Positions 1-12,800 of a stretch of DNA of 64,000 nt are shown piece by piece; within the stretch, counting starts at the first letter, position 1; each line of letters starts with the position of its first letter. Under the pieces are notes generated by a model that made no database searches, was not told where the DNA came from, and worked only from the letters and a program-made list of their open reading frames with translations. Made by a program: the position numbers and the translations under genes. Origin of the DNA: Psococerastis gibbosa (lineage: Eukaryota; Arthropoda; Insecta; Psocodea; Psocidae); the NCBI GenBank assembly GCA_963971405.1, contig OZ020488.1, forward strand, positions 24,261,089 to 24,325,088. The letters are read 5' to 3'.

Positions 1-168
1 GTATATATTGGAATGCAATAAGTAGTTATCAATAAATACGCGTTAATATATGGGAATTATGGAAATTGGATTATGTGGCTCAATTTTCCTTTCATTTGGT
101 GGGCTATTTTATTATGGGTACACCAAGCGCTTTTTCAAAAGATGTTTTACGATATTCCATTTGGATCA

Positions 169-288
169 CCGAAATTAGAGGATATGGAAAAAAATCTGGA
201 TTTGGCAGGATTCGAAGCCACGATTTATGCCACAGCAAGGCACAAGCCCACATTTTTCTAGATCCTCTAATTTCGGTTACAACGAGGA
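169..288. repeat. Foldback repeat related to 10239-10378
   Basis: The arms ACCGAAATTAGAGGATATGG and TCCTCTAATTTCGGT flank a core with a degraded tRNA 3' half (GGATTCGAAGCCACGATT). The right flank (AACGAGGAGGTTGCCTCTTC) also matches the 10.4-kb copy. Confidence 0.7.
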
Positions 289-413
289 GGTTGCCTCTTC
301 AAGCTAGTTTAATGTCAGTAATATACACCATATAATGCTACAATATATTGCCTTTGGATTCATAAAGAGTATAATACAATTTAATTTACTAATCAGAGGC
401 GTAAAGTTTTAGA

Positions 414-675
414 ATGATAGGGGCAAAACTAAGTCGACCTTATGACGTCATCAGCCCGGGTAAGGAAAAATTGAAAATATATGAGCAAAATAGTAGGGTT
501 TTACGCATTTTAATAGCTGTTGTAAAATATAGCTGTAGATTTTACAAAGCTAAAAAAGGAATGCTTATATTCATATTGCTGCAAAGGGGACCATGAAGTA
601 TGAACCCCCAAAAGAAGCGGGGGGGGGGGAAGTTGGACCGTGCCCCCCCCCCCCCATCCAACTTTACGCCCTTGA
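414..675 (+). repeat. Dispersed repeat with poly-G/poly-C end
   Basis: Shares GGGTTTTACGCATTTTAA and GATTTTACAAAGCT with the tandem array at 14100-14580. It ends in G and C homopolymers of about ten or more bases. Confidence 0.65.
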
Positions 676-684
676 GTTACTTAC

Positions 685-835
685 ATAGTGCTGAAAACTG
701 AATATCCCTCGGCACACAATTGTATGATGACAGATCAACACTTCTAATGTAGCGCATATTTGATAAATCCAATTTGTACAGACCGCGCTGATTTCCGTGG
801 GTCACATAGCCATATTTGAAAGAATGACTCATATC
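685..835 (-). CDS. FSTL5: FSTL5-like exon: C-terminal domain, third part
   Basis: 151 bp: DMSHSFKYGYVTHG, RGLYKLDLSNMRYI and SVDLSSYNCVPRDIQFSAL. The vertebrate protein has the same order (GFI..., L-KIDLE-M-YIKTI, L-DY-CVPQS). The acceptor follows TTTTCAG and the donor is CTAT|GTAAGT, leaving one base over. The remaining exons must lie left of the window. Confidence 0.92.
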
Positions 836-3800
836 CTGAAAAGAGGTAACGTATTACAATATAGCAATATGCAGTCCCACCATCCATGAAAAGTCACGGC
901 AAGAAATACTGGAAGACACCACCATCTATCGATGTATACTTATATATCGTATGTATTCTTAACCGTGACTTTTCACGCAATGATGGGAACCGTCCTAAGC
1001 AGTACAATTTTTTATGCCGATACTTATACCGGTAATAACTTCGATTTACAATGAATATTTTACCTGCAATGGTGGCATGTAAAGCCCTCTAACCAAATCG
1101 AACTGGCCATCGATCGGTTCGGGATGCACGGTGTGGTGCTTTCTCTTTTGTGATGCGTCTCTTATGACTTGTATTGTCTTGACGCCCATGTCACGTTCAC
1201 TCCGCCAGTTGAGTATCCACACCTGGTCCAGATGAGGGACGTAGTGAAGAGCAACAGGATACTTGTCGGTAACCACCACCTAAAAGGCGCATAGCAAGCA
1301 AATTAAAAATTGACTTTAGGAGGAGCCTGCGGTATTAATGGCATTATTAATTCCTATAGCTCTCAATAGAAATTTTCTAGATTACTTGCCTATCTATCAA
1401 AAATATTTCCTTATTGTAGGTACTATGCTGCGGCATGCTGCATTAGTATATACTTTAAGAAGAAAATCTTTCTGTGAGGGTGTAGAACGTAGATATTGGT
1501 CAACCCTGCATTAATTGTTTTAATTCATTTTATTTATTTTATTACGTATAGATTGAGTACATGGAAGTTGTAGAGGACTACTTGATGCACAATAACATAA
1601 GGTATTCTTAATTTTTGGTCTTGTCATTATTTAACAAGCTTAAATAACGGAGGACTCAAATTTCACGAATTGTACATGGAGAAAGGACAGCACCAAAAAG
1701 TACAAATACCGTAGCTACCCTACTAAAAGTTGGGTAGATCAAATCTTTATAGCTTACGTTTAGTGAATTTAATAAAAAATAGAAACCGACTAATTTTTGG
1801 GTGGTCCTGGGTTCACCTTAACGTTGCATATCCTCTTAACCAAATCTCTGTTTCTAGCCTACAGGTCAATGATACTCGTGGTATGTACGATAGATTGTCT
1901 GCTTATGTTGCACTTACATCGACAACGACCATTTGAATCTTGCTAATTACTAAAACACGGTCTTTGCGGGGCTGAGCAACGTAGACGTATCTGTTGGCAA
2001 CGTTTATGGCTTCCCCCCAGCAGCAGTTTATCCCTTGAGCCCCACAGACGTATTCTTGTGTGCCCGGAATAATATCCGTCCCTTGAATTTGGTGGTACAG
2101 TCGGCAAGCAGTCGGCTCATACACGGACACACCCCAGTCGTGGAATGAAAAGAAACGGCGCTCCTCGTTCGGTGCTAAAAACAAGACCATGTAGAACCGG
2201 GTAGAACAGTGTGTGAACATTACTGACTACCTTCAAATTAAACGCCCATAGGATCAGTGGCGGAGCATGCAATGCTGCATTACATTCAACATTCCTTAGA
2301 ATGTATTAAGAGCTCCGTTGAGATCTATATAGGAAACCGCAAGGTTGTATGAATATGATTTTATCACCGCAGTTTAAGAAAATTAAGAATCTCGTCACGT
2401 TAGAATTCTATTGTTTTATTTTTTGTTTTTTTTTTAACTTAAATAAATATTTGCAAGCATTACACTTGCACTAGGCCTACCTATACTGTATATCGTACTG
2501 TGAGCTAACTGTAATGAGCTGGGTAGTATTTATCTCGGTGGTGTACATTGCGCAAGATAGCACTAAAATTATGGATAAAGTGGTACTATACGTCTATACT
2601 AGACGTCTATGCAGATGACAACACCAATTTTGCTCAAACCATGGTAGGCTATAGGTAACTACCGCTAAGCAATGCATTACAACACAATATTATTTCTCAT
2701 CTACTGTAGGGTTGGCAGATTTACAAAACATAAAGACTGGGCAGGAAGTCAATGGGCCATTCCATCTGGGACCTTGTGTACATTTTTTAAAAAAAAAAAA
2801 CATCAATTTATTTAGTTTAAATTTAGTGAATTTTGATGAACTTTCTATAATAGTAGCTAGCTAGCCTACCGTAACTTAAATAAAAAGCAGAAATGTAAGA
2901 TGACAGTAGACTTAGTAGTATTTATAATTTAACGCAGTAGCTTTCAGGAGGGCTTTGTTTTCGGCAATAGAAGCTGCAAAATCTGTGCACTCTACTGTAG
3001 TAATAATGAAATTCCTCTTCGAGTCCAATAAGGGGATTTACTTTATTCAGACTTTTTGCCCCTTCCGAAAATCCTCTAGCAATAATTACTGTTTTGACAA
3101 ATCCTCCCGACAAGAGATTTTCTCCCCTTGTTCATATACAAAGAAGCTACTAACGCTATACTGGATATTCGGAGGATTTTGTGGGATTTACTAGGGGAGA
3201 GCAGTTTTTGTTCTTTGGTCAGACACGTGGTTATTATGGTAGTCTAGATAAGCTTTACCAATAGGCATGGCCCGTCCCAGGGGGGTGGTTTAAGGGGTCC
3301 GGACCCCCCCCCCCCCGAATTTTTCTTTTTATGGAAACCTGTATTGTTTGAAGAATTGGAATAAATTTATTTTAGTTCGAACACTGGATAGAATGGGTTT
3401 TCATTAATAAATTACGCAAACAATTTTTTGGACCCCCCCCCCCCGAAATCAAAACCTGGGCACAGCCTTGCCAAGCCAATAGGTACCTACAGATGTATGA
3501 ATACGCTGGGTCTGCAACATAAATTCGACGCACTATGGGTGGGTAGGTATGATAAGACAACAAACCATTATTGAAAAGTGTTTGGTCAGCGATCATATCG
3601 CTGTGCTATATACTTCTTCATAAGCCTTGTGCATAGAGGCGTCATTTGGGGTCCCAGGGGCGTCATTTGGACTTTGGAGTCTCAGGGGAGTCATTTGCCA
3701 CCCCCCCCCCTGCGAAAAACATGTCTCTTATTTGATGTTTTTAGATATCGAAAGCCTAGGCTATCCTCATATCAGCCAGAATAATTTCGAAACTAAAATT

Positions 3801-6800
3801 AACTTAAACTAGCCCTAGACTACATGAAACACCAAAACATGAAACTAACCTAAAATAGGCGTACCTGGCGTAGGTTCCTCTTGCACCACTAGGGAAGAAA
3901 TATCCCTAGTTATGCCGCCAATGTTGGATGCCTGGCACATGTAGGCACCCGTGTCAGCATAGCCAATATTGTGGATTTGGAGCTCGGTTCCGTTGCCAAC
4001 TACCTCGTATTTCATAGCTAGGTCCAATTTTAGGGGTTCTTCATTTTTCAGCCACTCCACTTTCGGGAATGGCTCCCCGACCACATGACAGAACATAGAG
4101 CTGTCCTCGCCTGGGCGTTTAGACTGAATACGCGGCGTCACCTTGACTTCAGGAACAGCTAAAATAAGCAGCATAGGCTCAATCAGAGCCCTTATAGACT
4201 ATCTACACTTAATCTAACCAAGTAACCAAATACGTGGTAATTTTAAAAGGTAGCCTAAGCCTGTGTAACATCTAGTAGGCTACTAAGTATCAATTAACCG
4301 CCTGTCTTTTCCTGCTGTAACCATACCATTGGTCATGGCTTCATGGACATGGCAAAATCAAACCACATGAGAATTTTTCTCTGAATAATCCAAATTATGG
4401 CTACATTCAGAAGCCCGTATTCTCTAACATGATGCTTTACAGGGGCTATGTAATCCTGTCCCACTGCAGCAATGGAGATAGTACTGGACTTCCCACCCCT
4501 CCATGTTGCAGTGGAAACTTCAGCAGAAATGGCATTACTAGGAGTGGAAGGGCAATTAAGAGAGACTCAGCCTCTCTGACTGCGTCTGACCACTGCCTGG
4601 ATATGCCAAGCGATAGAATCCATCCAAAATACTGTTTTAGGAGGGAATTCGAAACTATATTAGGGACAATGAAAGAATGCTGCGAATCAGCAGGAATTTT
4701 CAATAGTCACACAATCAAGTGGTTTACTGATGGCTCTAGGCTAGAAAGTACCAAACCAAGAACAGGCCTTGGCGTCTTTGGTCCTGGGGTTAAATATCTG
4801 GAGTCTCTCAACTATAGTCTTGCAGATTCTGCAATGAAGGTGCGGAGGACCTGCGATGCGATGCGATGCAATCGCACGAAGAAGAGCAGCATGCTCGGAA
4901 AGCTTGCAGTTACATGTAAAAGACCTACCACTTCTGAATCCCCTCAAGATCCTGGCTCTCGTGAGGGAGATAGGCCTCGAGAAAGTGATGTAGAAGTGAT
5001 GTAGATACTTTGTTGTAGGGGGCACAATAGGCCAATAGGCTTAAGTGCACACAGGTAACACCTGTACCCCAATTTATAAAAAAAAAAAAAAAAAAAAAGT
5101 ATTAAATGGAATTTATAATTTAAATATTTGAAGCTGGGAGCATTTGAATAACTTCCAAATGTACAGAAGTAATATTAGATTAACCAAATATTAAACGCCT
5201 ATAGTAAATATAGCGCGAGCCTATGTGGTTTGTAAAAAAAAAGCAGTAAATTATCGGCGTCGATGTTGCCATGCTTGTACTTGGGTGAGTCTCTAATACG
5301 TCATGCGATCGCGGAGACGTGTCGTAACTCAACACGGGTGCTAAGTTACAGAGGCTGAAAAGGTCAATCGGATAAATTCATTAAATTGTTTGCATGCGAT
5401 TATCATTTTATTAAACAGATGAAGAAATAGAAGAAACCTAACAACACTGCCAACTAACCAAGCAAAAGAAGACCAGAAGCAGGAAATCACAACATAGCAA
5501 AAGAACCGGTCCGAGTTTACTCGAACATGCTTTCCAATTTATCAAAATTAGTAGATAGAGAAAATGAGTAATTTCATGGTAAATAATTTTCCTATGGATA
5601 AATTTCCGATATCTCGGGGGGGGGGGGGGGTGGTTGTCCACCTGACGTCACTGGAGGTGAGGTAAATTCTAGATAGATAGCAACCTATCAAGGGGCAAGC
5701 TACCTCCCGCATTTCGTTAACATTAATAACGACTACAATATATATGTGAATTTAAGAGAAATCGTTGGAGCCGATTTTGAGAAATAATTTTTTTAGACGT
5801 TTTTTTGGAGTTTTTTGAGAATAAAACCCCCCCAAATTGAGTTAGCCCAAAATAAAAAATGTTCTCGAGGTATGATTTTTGTGAACCTACATGTAAAATT
5901 TCATTAAAATCGGCGGAGTAGTTTCTCCGGAAATAGATGAACAGACAGACAGACAGACAGACAGACAGAGCGACAGACAGACATTTCGTAAAAATCACTT
6001 TTTTGGGTTCCTGGGACCTCAAAACGTGTAATTCCGTTGAAATCTCGGAATCGGAAATTTCGACCATCACAAAGCTTGCCTGATACTACGTATAAATTGG
6101 AAAGCAAAAAGGTCGAGAGGTAGGTGGGTGAGTAGTCTACTTACTGTGCACAGTCAAAACGTGCGTTTGCATAACGTCTTTGTTTCGTTGAGCATGACAC
6201 GTGTAATTTCCAGCGTGAATAAGTTGTATTCTTGTAAGGTAGAGTGAGCCATCGCTGAACACGTGTATTTCTTCCTCGTTGAGTGATGAAAGATCAGCGT
6301 CGTTCCTTTGCCATGTGATGGGGGGAGGGGGGGTTCCCGTAACGTCGCACTTAATCTCCACGTTGTCGCCAACTCGAGCTGTCACGTGGTTTATTTCCAG
6401 CGATTTGTCCAGTGAGACAACAGATACGCCTGAAAAAATGCGATAAGATGTAGGCACTTAGCCAGGAAGTCAGGCAACTTTGTTTAATAATATTGGTTGT
6501 GATGCTACCATTGCAATTTAGTGAAAATTATTGTTAAGGGTAGAGTACGATAACATGGTTTCTCTCAACATATTAATTGGCTGGTTGTAGTTGAATTTTC
6601 TATGATAGGTTCACCATGCAGATTCGACAGTGTTTTGATTCAGAAATCGTGTTGGTGGCAATAATGGTGGGGTTATACAATATGTACCTACAGTACATAG
6701 GCTACAGCAAACTTTTATTACAGCATCTACGGTCGGTAAGCCTTACAAAGTTTGACGTAGCTCTTTTGCGGAACAATCCATATTACTATTTTACGGAAAA

Positions 6801-9800
6801 TGTTTAGGCTATTACAAAACCCTTGAGCTTAAATTTATAAACTAGTTCTCTTAGACTCGAACACACGTTCTGACATTTCGCCAATGTCTACTTTTTACAC
6901 ATACTATCTAGTATAACAAGGTGCTATTGTACTTCTAACATAAAATGCCCACCAAAATAAAATATCAAAATATAACAAGTAAAAGAGGTAACTAATATTG
7001 TAATATAGTCACATGTGTCTGCGATTTAATCAAATTTAATTTAAGCTAATGAGAGGATGGAAAAGGAAGCGAGCGACTTACTGTATAACTTACTGAACGC
7101 GACATAAAACTCGTTGATGTCGAGCTTTCCGTCTTTGTTCGAGTCGTCGTATATCATCATGTCTGATAGGTAGCACACGTTCGAAATCTTGTATGAATTT
7201 TCTTTTTCTGCAACCTAATTTAAAAGTCATACAGTCTTACTGTATACTGCGTGATGTTTGAAATCTAATCGTATATGTTATAGTATTAGCGTTAAAAAAA
7301 ATTAACCACTACCCTCTTTTCGCCATCAAAATTGAAGCACATAGAGGCCAAGGGGTGCAAGTGACACAAATAATCTTTTCAGATAATTGAGGCTTATGTT
7401 TGCAGCCCGATCATGGTAATTTGGGATTATTATAATACCGGGGTTTATTTTTTAATACCGCAGTAGTAACGTGTCACTAATTAATAAATTATTAGAATGC
7501 AAGAGAATGGTTGTATTGTTTTATAATTGCTGGAAATACCTACTAATATACATTAAAATCTACAGCTAAAATTTTGAAATATAATAAGAATGTTAATTAA
7601 TGTGTCTGGAACTAATGGAGAAAATATTGAAAACGCACCAAAAATATTAATTTAGACTAATCAATTTGAATTCCCCACTCATTTGTTTAAAACAATTAAG
7701 AAAACCCCGGTATTATAATAATCCCAAATCGCCATGATTGGGCTGCTGTAACTCGATAGAAAATGTACAGATATAGGTTAACAGGTACCCCATTTCCATG
7801 AATTCTAGCAGTGTCAAAACGGCAGATCCCGATCAGCCCGATGTTCCTGTTGGCTTCTAGGATATAGAGCAGCTAGAGTAAAAGCAATTGAATTGTTTGC
7901 ATGCGAATTATCTTTTATATGAAAAAGTACACTCTAAAACGCAAAAATATCACTTCCACCCCTTGGCATCTAGGCACTTCAATTAAACTTCCTGTTGCCT
8001 AAAACTCCTAACGAATTTGCTAATTAAAACTCAACTTTTTTTAAGTGGAAGCTGGCCGTAGTTATTGGAGCCACTCCTGGATTACACCATGACGTCAAAG
8101 TCAGTTAGTATTTTTTTTAAATTAATTAACTGTAGGTACTCAATATATAGAATATACTGTATATAGCCTAATAGTAATATAAAGATTTTTTTAGTTTTGT
8201 TGCAGTGATTTTTCCCATGAGGCTGATAGGTTACCCCATTATTACAACTTATGAAAGAATTAAAATATCTTCTTCTTCTTAATATACCAAAAACTAAAAA
8301 TACTTCTTAGTAATATGATGTATTACCATGTCTTCTACAAAAAACTGACGGATTTAGCTCTGTGATGGGTAGCATGGATAACATTTAGAGATACAGTAAG
8401 CTAATGTGCAGAATACATGAAATTAAAAGTACTAATGGAATTTAGCTTAGGCATCAAATACGGTTAACCGTAACTTCCACAAATTAATTAATTAAGGAAA
8501 GCCCAAGCATAGTCCATAAACCACTGAAATCAAGTGGTTGCAGACTTGCCGCATCACCCAAGGCTATATTGAACTACTGTAAAACGAGCTGGTCCTGATT
8601 TCGATTTATTTCATCGAAGAAAATATATTTGGAATGTTTCTGTTAAACAGTTAAAGTATACGATTTGAATCTGAATTTAGGTATAATATAATCCAATTTT
8701 TCTTAGACCTACATATAATTGCATCGAATATTGTGACAATTTGGGTTCAATACCTGTACGTATAAGTACTATACTATTGGAATAACATGGAGTACAATGG
8801 ATTAGAATATGATCTTTATTACCGTATTCTTGTTGTGATTCAAAGAATCATGTGTCAGTGAGGACAATGACCATAAGAAAAGTCAAAGGTGAGACCAGAA
8901 ATTAAATTAGTGTTAGCTACTATACACCGATTAAACTGCATGGGGCTACTCAAAGACAATATGAAAATCTACAACTGCTCCCAATTCCAACTCAATTGAC
9001 AAGCTTCAAAATATTAATGTTTCCTTTAAAATCATTTATTTTCATTTCCCTTGATACCAGTAACAGATCAGTATTTTTTCAGTTCATTTTCTAAAATGTT
9101 TCACCATTAGAGGTACCTACCTGCATTAGTTCATCCTTTTCTAGTATGCCGTTGTTATTTTGGTCATAATGGCTAAACATGATGCTGACGAGAAACTCCT
9201 TCCCCGTTCCTTTACTATTTTCCGCCAGCAATCTCGCATTGTTGTATAAGAGAAGGTTGTCCTAAAGCAAGACATTTTTATATCGACACAAAACTACAAT
9301 ACAGCTCCTGCCAGTGCAGTGGCGTAAATAACTTCTGCTGCGTACTGTAATGCATTATAATGTAATATATTTTAATGTAATGTATTAGAATGTAATGTAT
9401 TAGAATGTAACGTATTATAATATATTATTGTGTTTTAAGTATAATACTGTAGATAGCGTGACTTAAGTAGGTAATTCTGTATGGTATAGTACTACACTGA
9501 GAAATTTGTCATTGGGGCAAATGGATTTGGTGAATGGCTGGTGCAAAACCACAGAGTCCACTTCAGTTGATTTCTATGAGCTGACGAAAAGGGGAAACCC
9601 ACGCACTTGGTTGGCTACCCGTCGGCTTCACGTCAGTCTCAGAAATCTTTCCAACTACCCATTTGCCCTTATGACAATTTGCTCAGCGCGTGACGCCAAC
9701 GTCGAACGTCCGATTACAGTGTAGTACGATATAGACACTTCCATGTGCCGTTGATACGTCGCAGTTCTATTCAAAAATCAATTCAGCTTCACTGCTTGTG

Positions 9801-12800
9801 CTATAATGCTGTATGTGAATATTTAACAACATTTTAAGTGTGGTATGATGTACGATCACTATCAATTATGATCAGAAAATTACATTCAATGACATTTCAG
9901 GGAAAATTTTAGGGTACGAGAATCAATATGGTATTGGAGGCAATGAGATTACAACCGTCGAAGGCAAATTAATGGACAGAATGGTTTTCCATGTTTATTT
10001 TATGCGTCCTTTTTTCAACGACCTCATGACGGGTTTTCCATTCTATAGCGTTTTTGAAAACGAAATTGAAAAAATATACTTATTGATAATATATTTTAGG
10101 AATTCGGATTTAGATTTCAGGAGAATCTGTCCGTATATATGAAAGATATATTGTAACACAACATACAGTATAAGAAAGAAAGAAAATTGTCTTTATTTTC
10201 CATGTTGGCCCACTCTTACAATTAACCTACATTAAACGAAATTAGATGATATGAAAAAAATGGACTTGGCGGGATTTGAACCCACGATCTACGCCTAACC
10301 GGGACGTCATCTTACGCCGGTTAGGTGTAGATCGTGGGTTTGAATCCCGCCAAGTCCGGTTTTTTCCATATCCTCTAATTTCGGTTATAACGAGGAGGTT
10401 ACCTCTTCAACCAAATTTAATGTGTGTAATGTGTCAGTGTGTAATACGGCAATATAATAATTGCATATATTATGTGGGCTGCTATAGGAATGTCAATATG
10501 ATTTGGATATACAGTAGCCTATGTCTTATATGGTTTTATGCTTAGGCTAGTGATTTTATACGACATATTCATTTTGACCTGTCTACTATACAGCCCACAG
10601 AACAAATATGAAATTCGTAACATTGAAGCTGAAGACTTATAAGTTTTAGTTATTTTATTCTTATTTCGATAATAGAAATTATACAGTGGAAACAAACCTT
10701 AAACCTAATGCTATTAATGTGATGGGCCAATAAATAATTAAATTTCTGTCAGAATTCAGAAAAGAACCAGTAAAATGAGCTGAGTAAACAAAATTAAGTG
10801 TAAAGTCGTTATGAAAACCGTAAAAAACATTTGAGAGGGCAATGAAATCGAGTTAAAATGGGGAAACAAACCAGGGCGTGTATAGAACAATATTCCGTTA
10901 TTTAATAGGTTTTCCAACATAAAAATTTCAGCATCTTCTCTCTATCTATGAAACAAAATACGTAGTTCACTGCTACAATACAATTACTTTTGTGGAGCAG
11001 TAAATTTTACTTATTTCACCGCATACGATACACATTAAACACTGCACATAAGTAGGCTATTTGAAAATGAACAAAGGCTTCAAAGACGAGTATTATATTA
11101 TTAAATATTTTTTTTTTATAAAGAGATTAATCGCATGCAAACAATTTAATGAATGTATCCGATTGACCTCTTCAGTCGCCTCTGTAGGTTAGTACCCGTG
11201 TTGAGTTACGACACGTCTCCGATCGCATGGCGTATAAAGACTCGCACAAGTGCAAGCACGTTACCACCTGGCCATCGAAGTCGATAAATATATACTTTTT
11301 TTGTTCTATTACTAAGCTAACCAGCGGAGTAAGGGCTATAAAGCCCTCTTTTACACTCAACTAGGAAGGCCCGTCCGCTTTACATGCCCTCCGAAGCAGA
11401 AAATGCGGTAAGCGTTCGACTCGAACCAACAACCTTTCGGGTGACAGTTGGAGTCTGTACCACAACTCTACGTGTCCTGACTGCTTAAGGTATAGTCCAC
11501 GCAAAATGAGAAAAGTATGGACATGGAATGTTTTGATCCTGTACAAGACTGTAAAAATATTCTTTGCACAATTTTTGTTATGCCTTGCATCTAATGCAAC
11601 AAGGTAACACAAAATGGTGCAAGGAATATTTTTATAGTGTTGTACAGGATCAAAACATTCCATGTCCATACTTTTCTCATTTTGCGTGGACTATATAATA
11701 CATACCACATTAATATCATACAGCAATAATACAAATTCAACTTACCTTCATGGCTTCATAGTCCTGGACGTTGCATTCAGTTTTTCTTTCCTCTATGTCT
11801 ACCTCGTTTCCTTCCTCTTCGGCGAGTGAAGGCTCTGTGGTAACAATGGACGGTCGACTACTTGAAGCCTCTTCAGGCTCATCTGCAAGAAAAAAATTGA
11901 TCATGACTAGAACTGACATCGTGGCAACAGGAATTTACACTTTTTTGGGGGGAAACTAAATTTAGAAACCTATTATATCCAATATCGACAGAGGACAAGG
12001 TATATTTAAGCATTTACACAACAGCATATACCTACTAAGGCGGGGTTTCCACATACGTCAATGGTCAATGGTAAATGTGGTATTGACGTTTTAGCGGACA
12101 ATAAAGACATACTAAAAATGTCTGCTACCACGTCAAAACCACATTTACCATTGACCATTGACGTATGTGGAAACCCTGCCTTAAGCGGAAAACCGCGAGG
12201 CTAAGTGGCACTGCCTTGTCCTCCAATACTGCTTGAGGCAAGGTTGGCAAGGTGATGGTAGCGTTCTTGTATCTGTGCAAGTCTCTACACACCTAGCGAT
12301 CGGAGACGTGTCATAACTCAACACAAGTACCTATTAGGTTACTTAGTCAGGCTATTGAAGAGGTTAGTCGGATACCTTCATTAAATTGTTTGTACACGAT
12401 TACCCTTTTAAAAAAAATTATCTAGATGAGGTCTCGTTTCTCCATTTCCCTGACGCCGCTTCTCTATTTAACAAGTCATGGATACAAAATTTATCACCTC
12501 CTAATGTTACATTACTCTGCGGCAGAATGTGGAGGTTTCCGTCACACAAAAAAGGTTATCAATCAAAATTTCAAGGCCCTCTCATAAGAAGTGTTACTTC
12601 AAAAACATCCTCTTAGAGCGAGCTGAGTAAGTTAAAAACCTGACAAAGATACGGATTAGCTGGCGAATTACATGGAGAAGGGTTAGAAAGGTGAGGGAGA
12701 GAAGGCCAATGATAATACGAAGCTTGCGCGAAGCGACTCGCCAGTAGTAGAAAGTGCTGGAATCCTATAGGTATAAACCTCTCCAAATCCCCTTCTCACC

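Larger units (their letters stand above)
2175..3864 (-). other. FSTL5-like intron between the C-terminal and Ig2 exons
   Basis: Non-coding. It contains a dispersed repeat at 2256-2470 and a poly-C-bearing element at 3253-3478. Short open frames at 2922-3194 and 3578-3812 have no recognisable domain. Confidence 0.7.
4159..6144 (-). other. FSTL5-like intron between Ig2 and Ig1
   Basis: About 2 kb built largely of mobile DNA: a LINE remnant (4458-5005), a poly-A run (about 5078-5098), a family-B SINE (5240-5415) and a large dispersed repeat (5496-6108). Repeat sequence reaches to within about 40 bp of the Ig1 exon. Confidence 0.8.
9262..11745 (-). other. FSTL5-like intron with stacked repeats
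   Basis: In order: minisatellite 9347-9430, foldback 9495-9688, a dispersed repeat near 10175-10232, a hairpin with tRNA-like arms 10239-10378, then SINE-B, SINE-A and a perfect foldback end to end from 11113 to 11695. 10450-11100 is AT-rich with nothing recognised. Confidence 0.75.

Noticed and set aside
2175-2220. Extension of the FSTL5-like exon to the Met at 2220
   Set aside because: The T-rich acceptor at 2175 keeps the frame from Ig domain 2; the upstream residues do not match the family.
5723-6107. Frames with SVCLSVCLSV repeats
   Set aside because: Translation of the CAGACAGA tract in a dispersed repeat; the same appears at 40785-41141.
10260-10360. Possible pair of divergent tRNA genes
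   Set aside because: Only the 3' tRNA halves are present, and the intervening 14 bases cannot supply D and anticodon arms.
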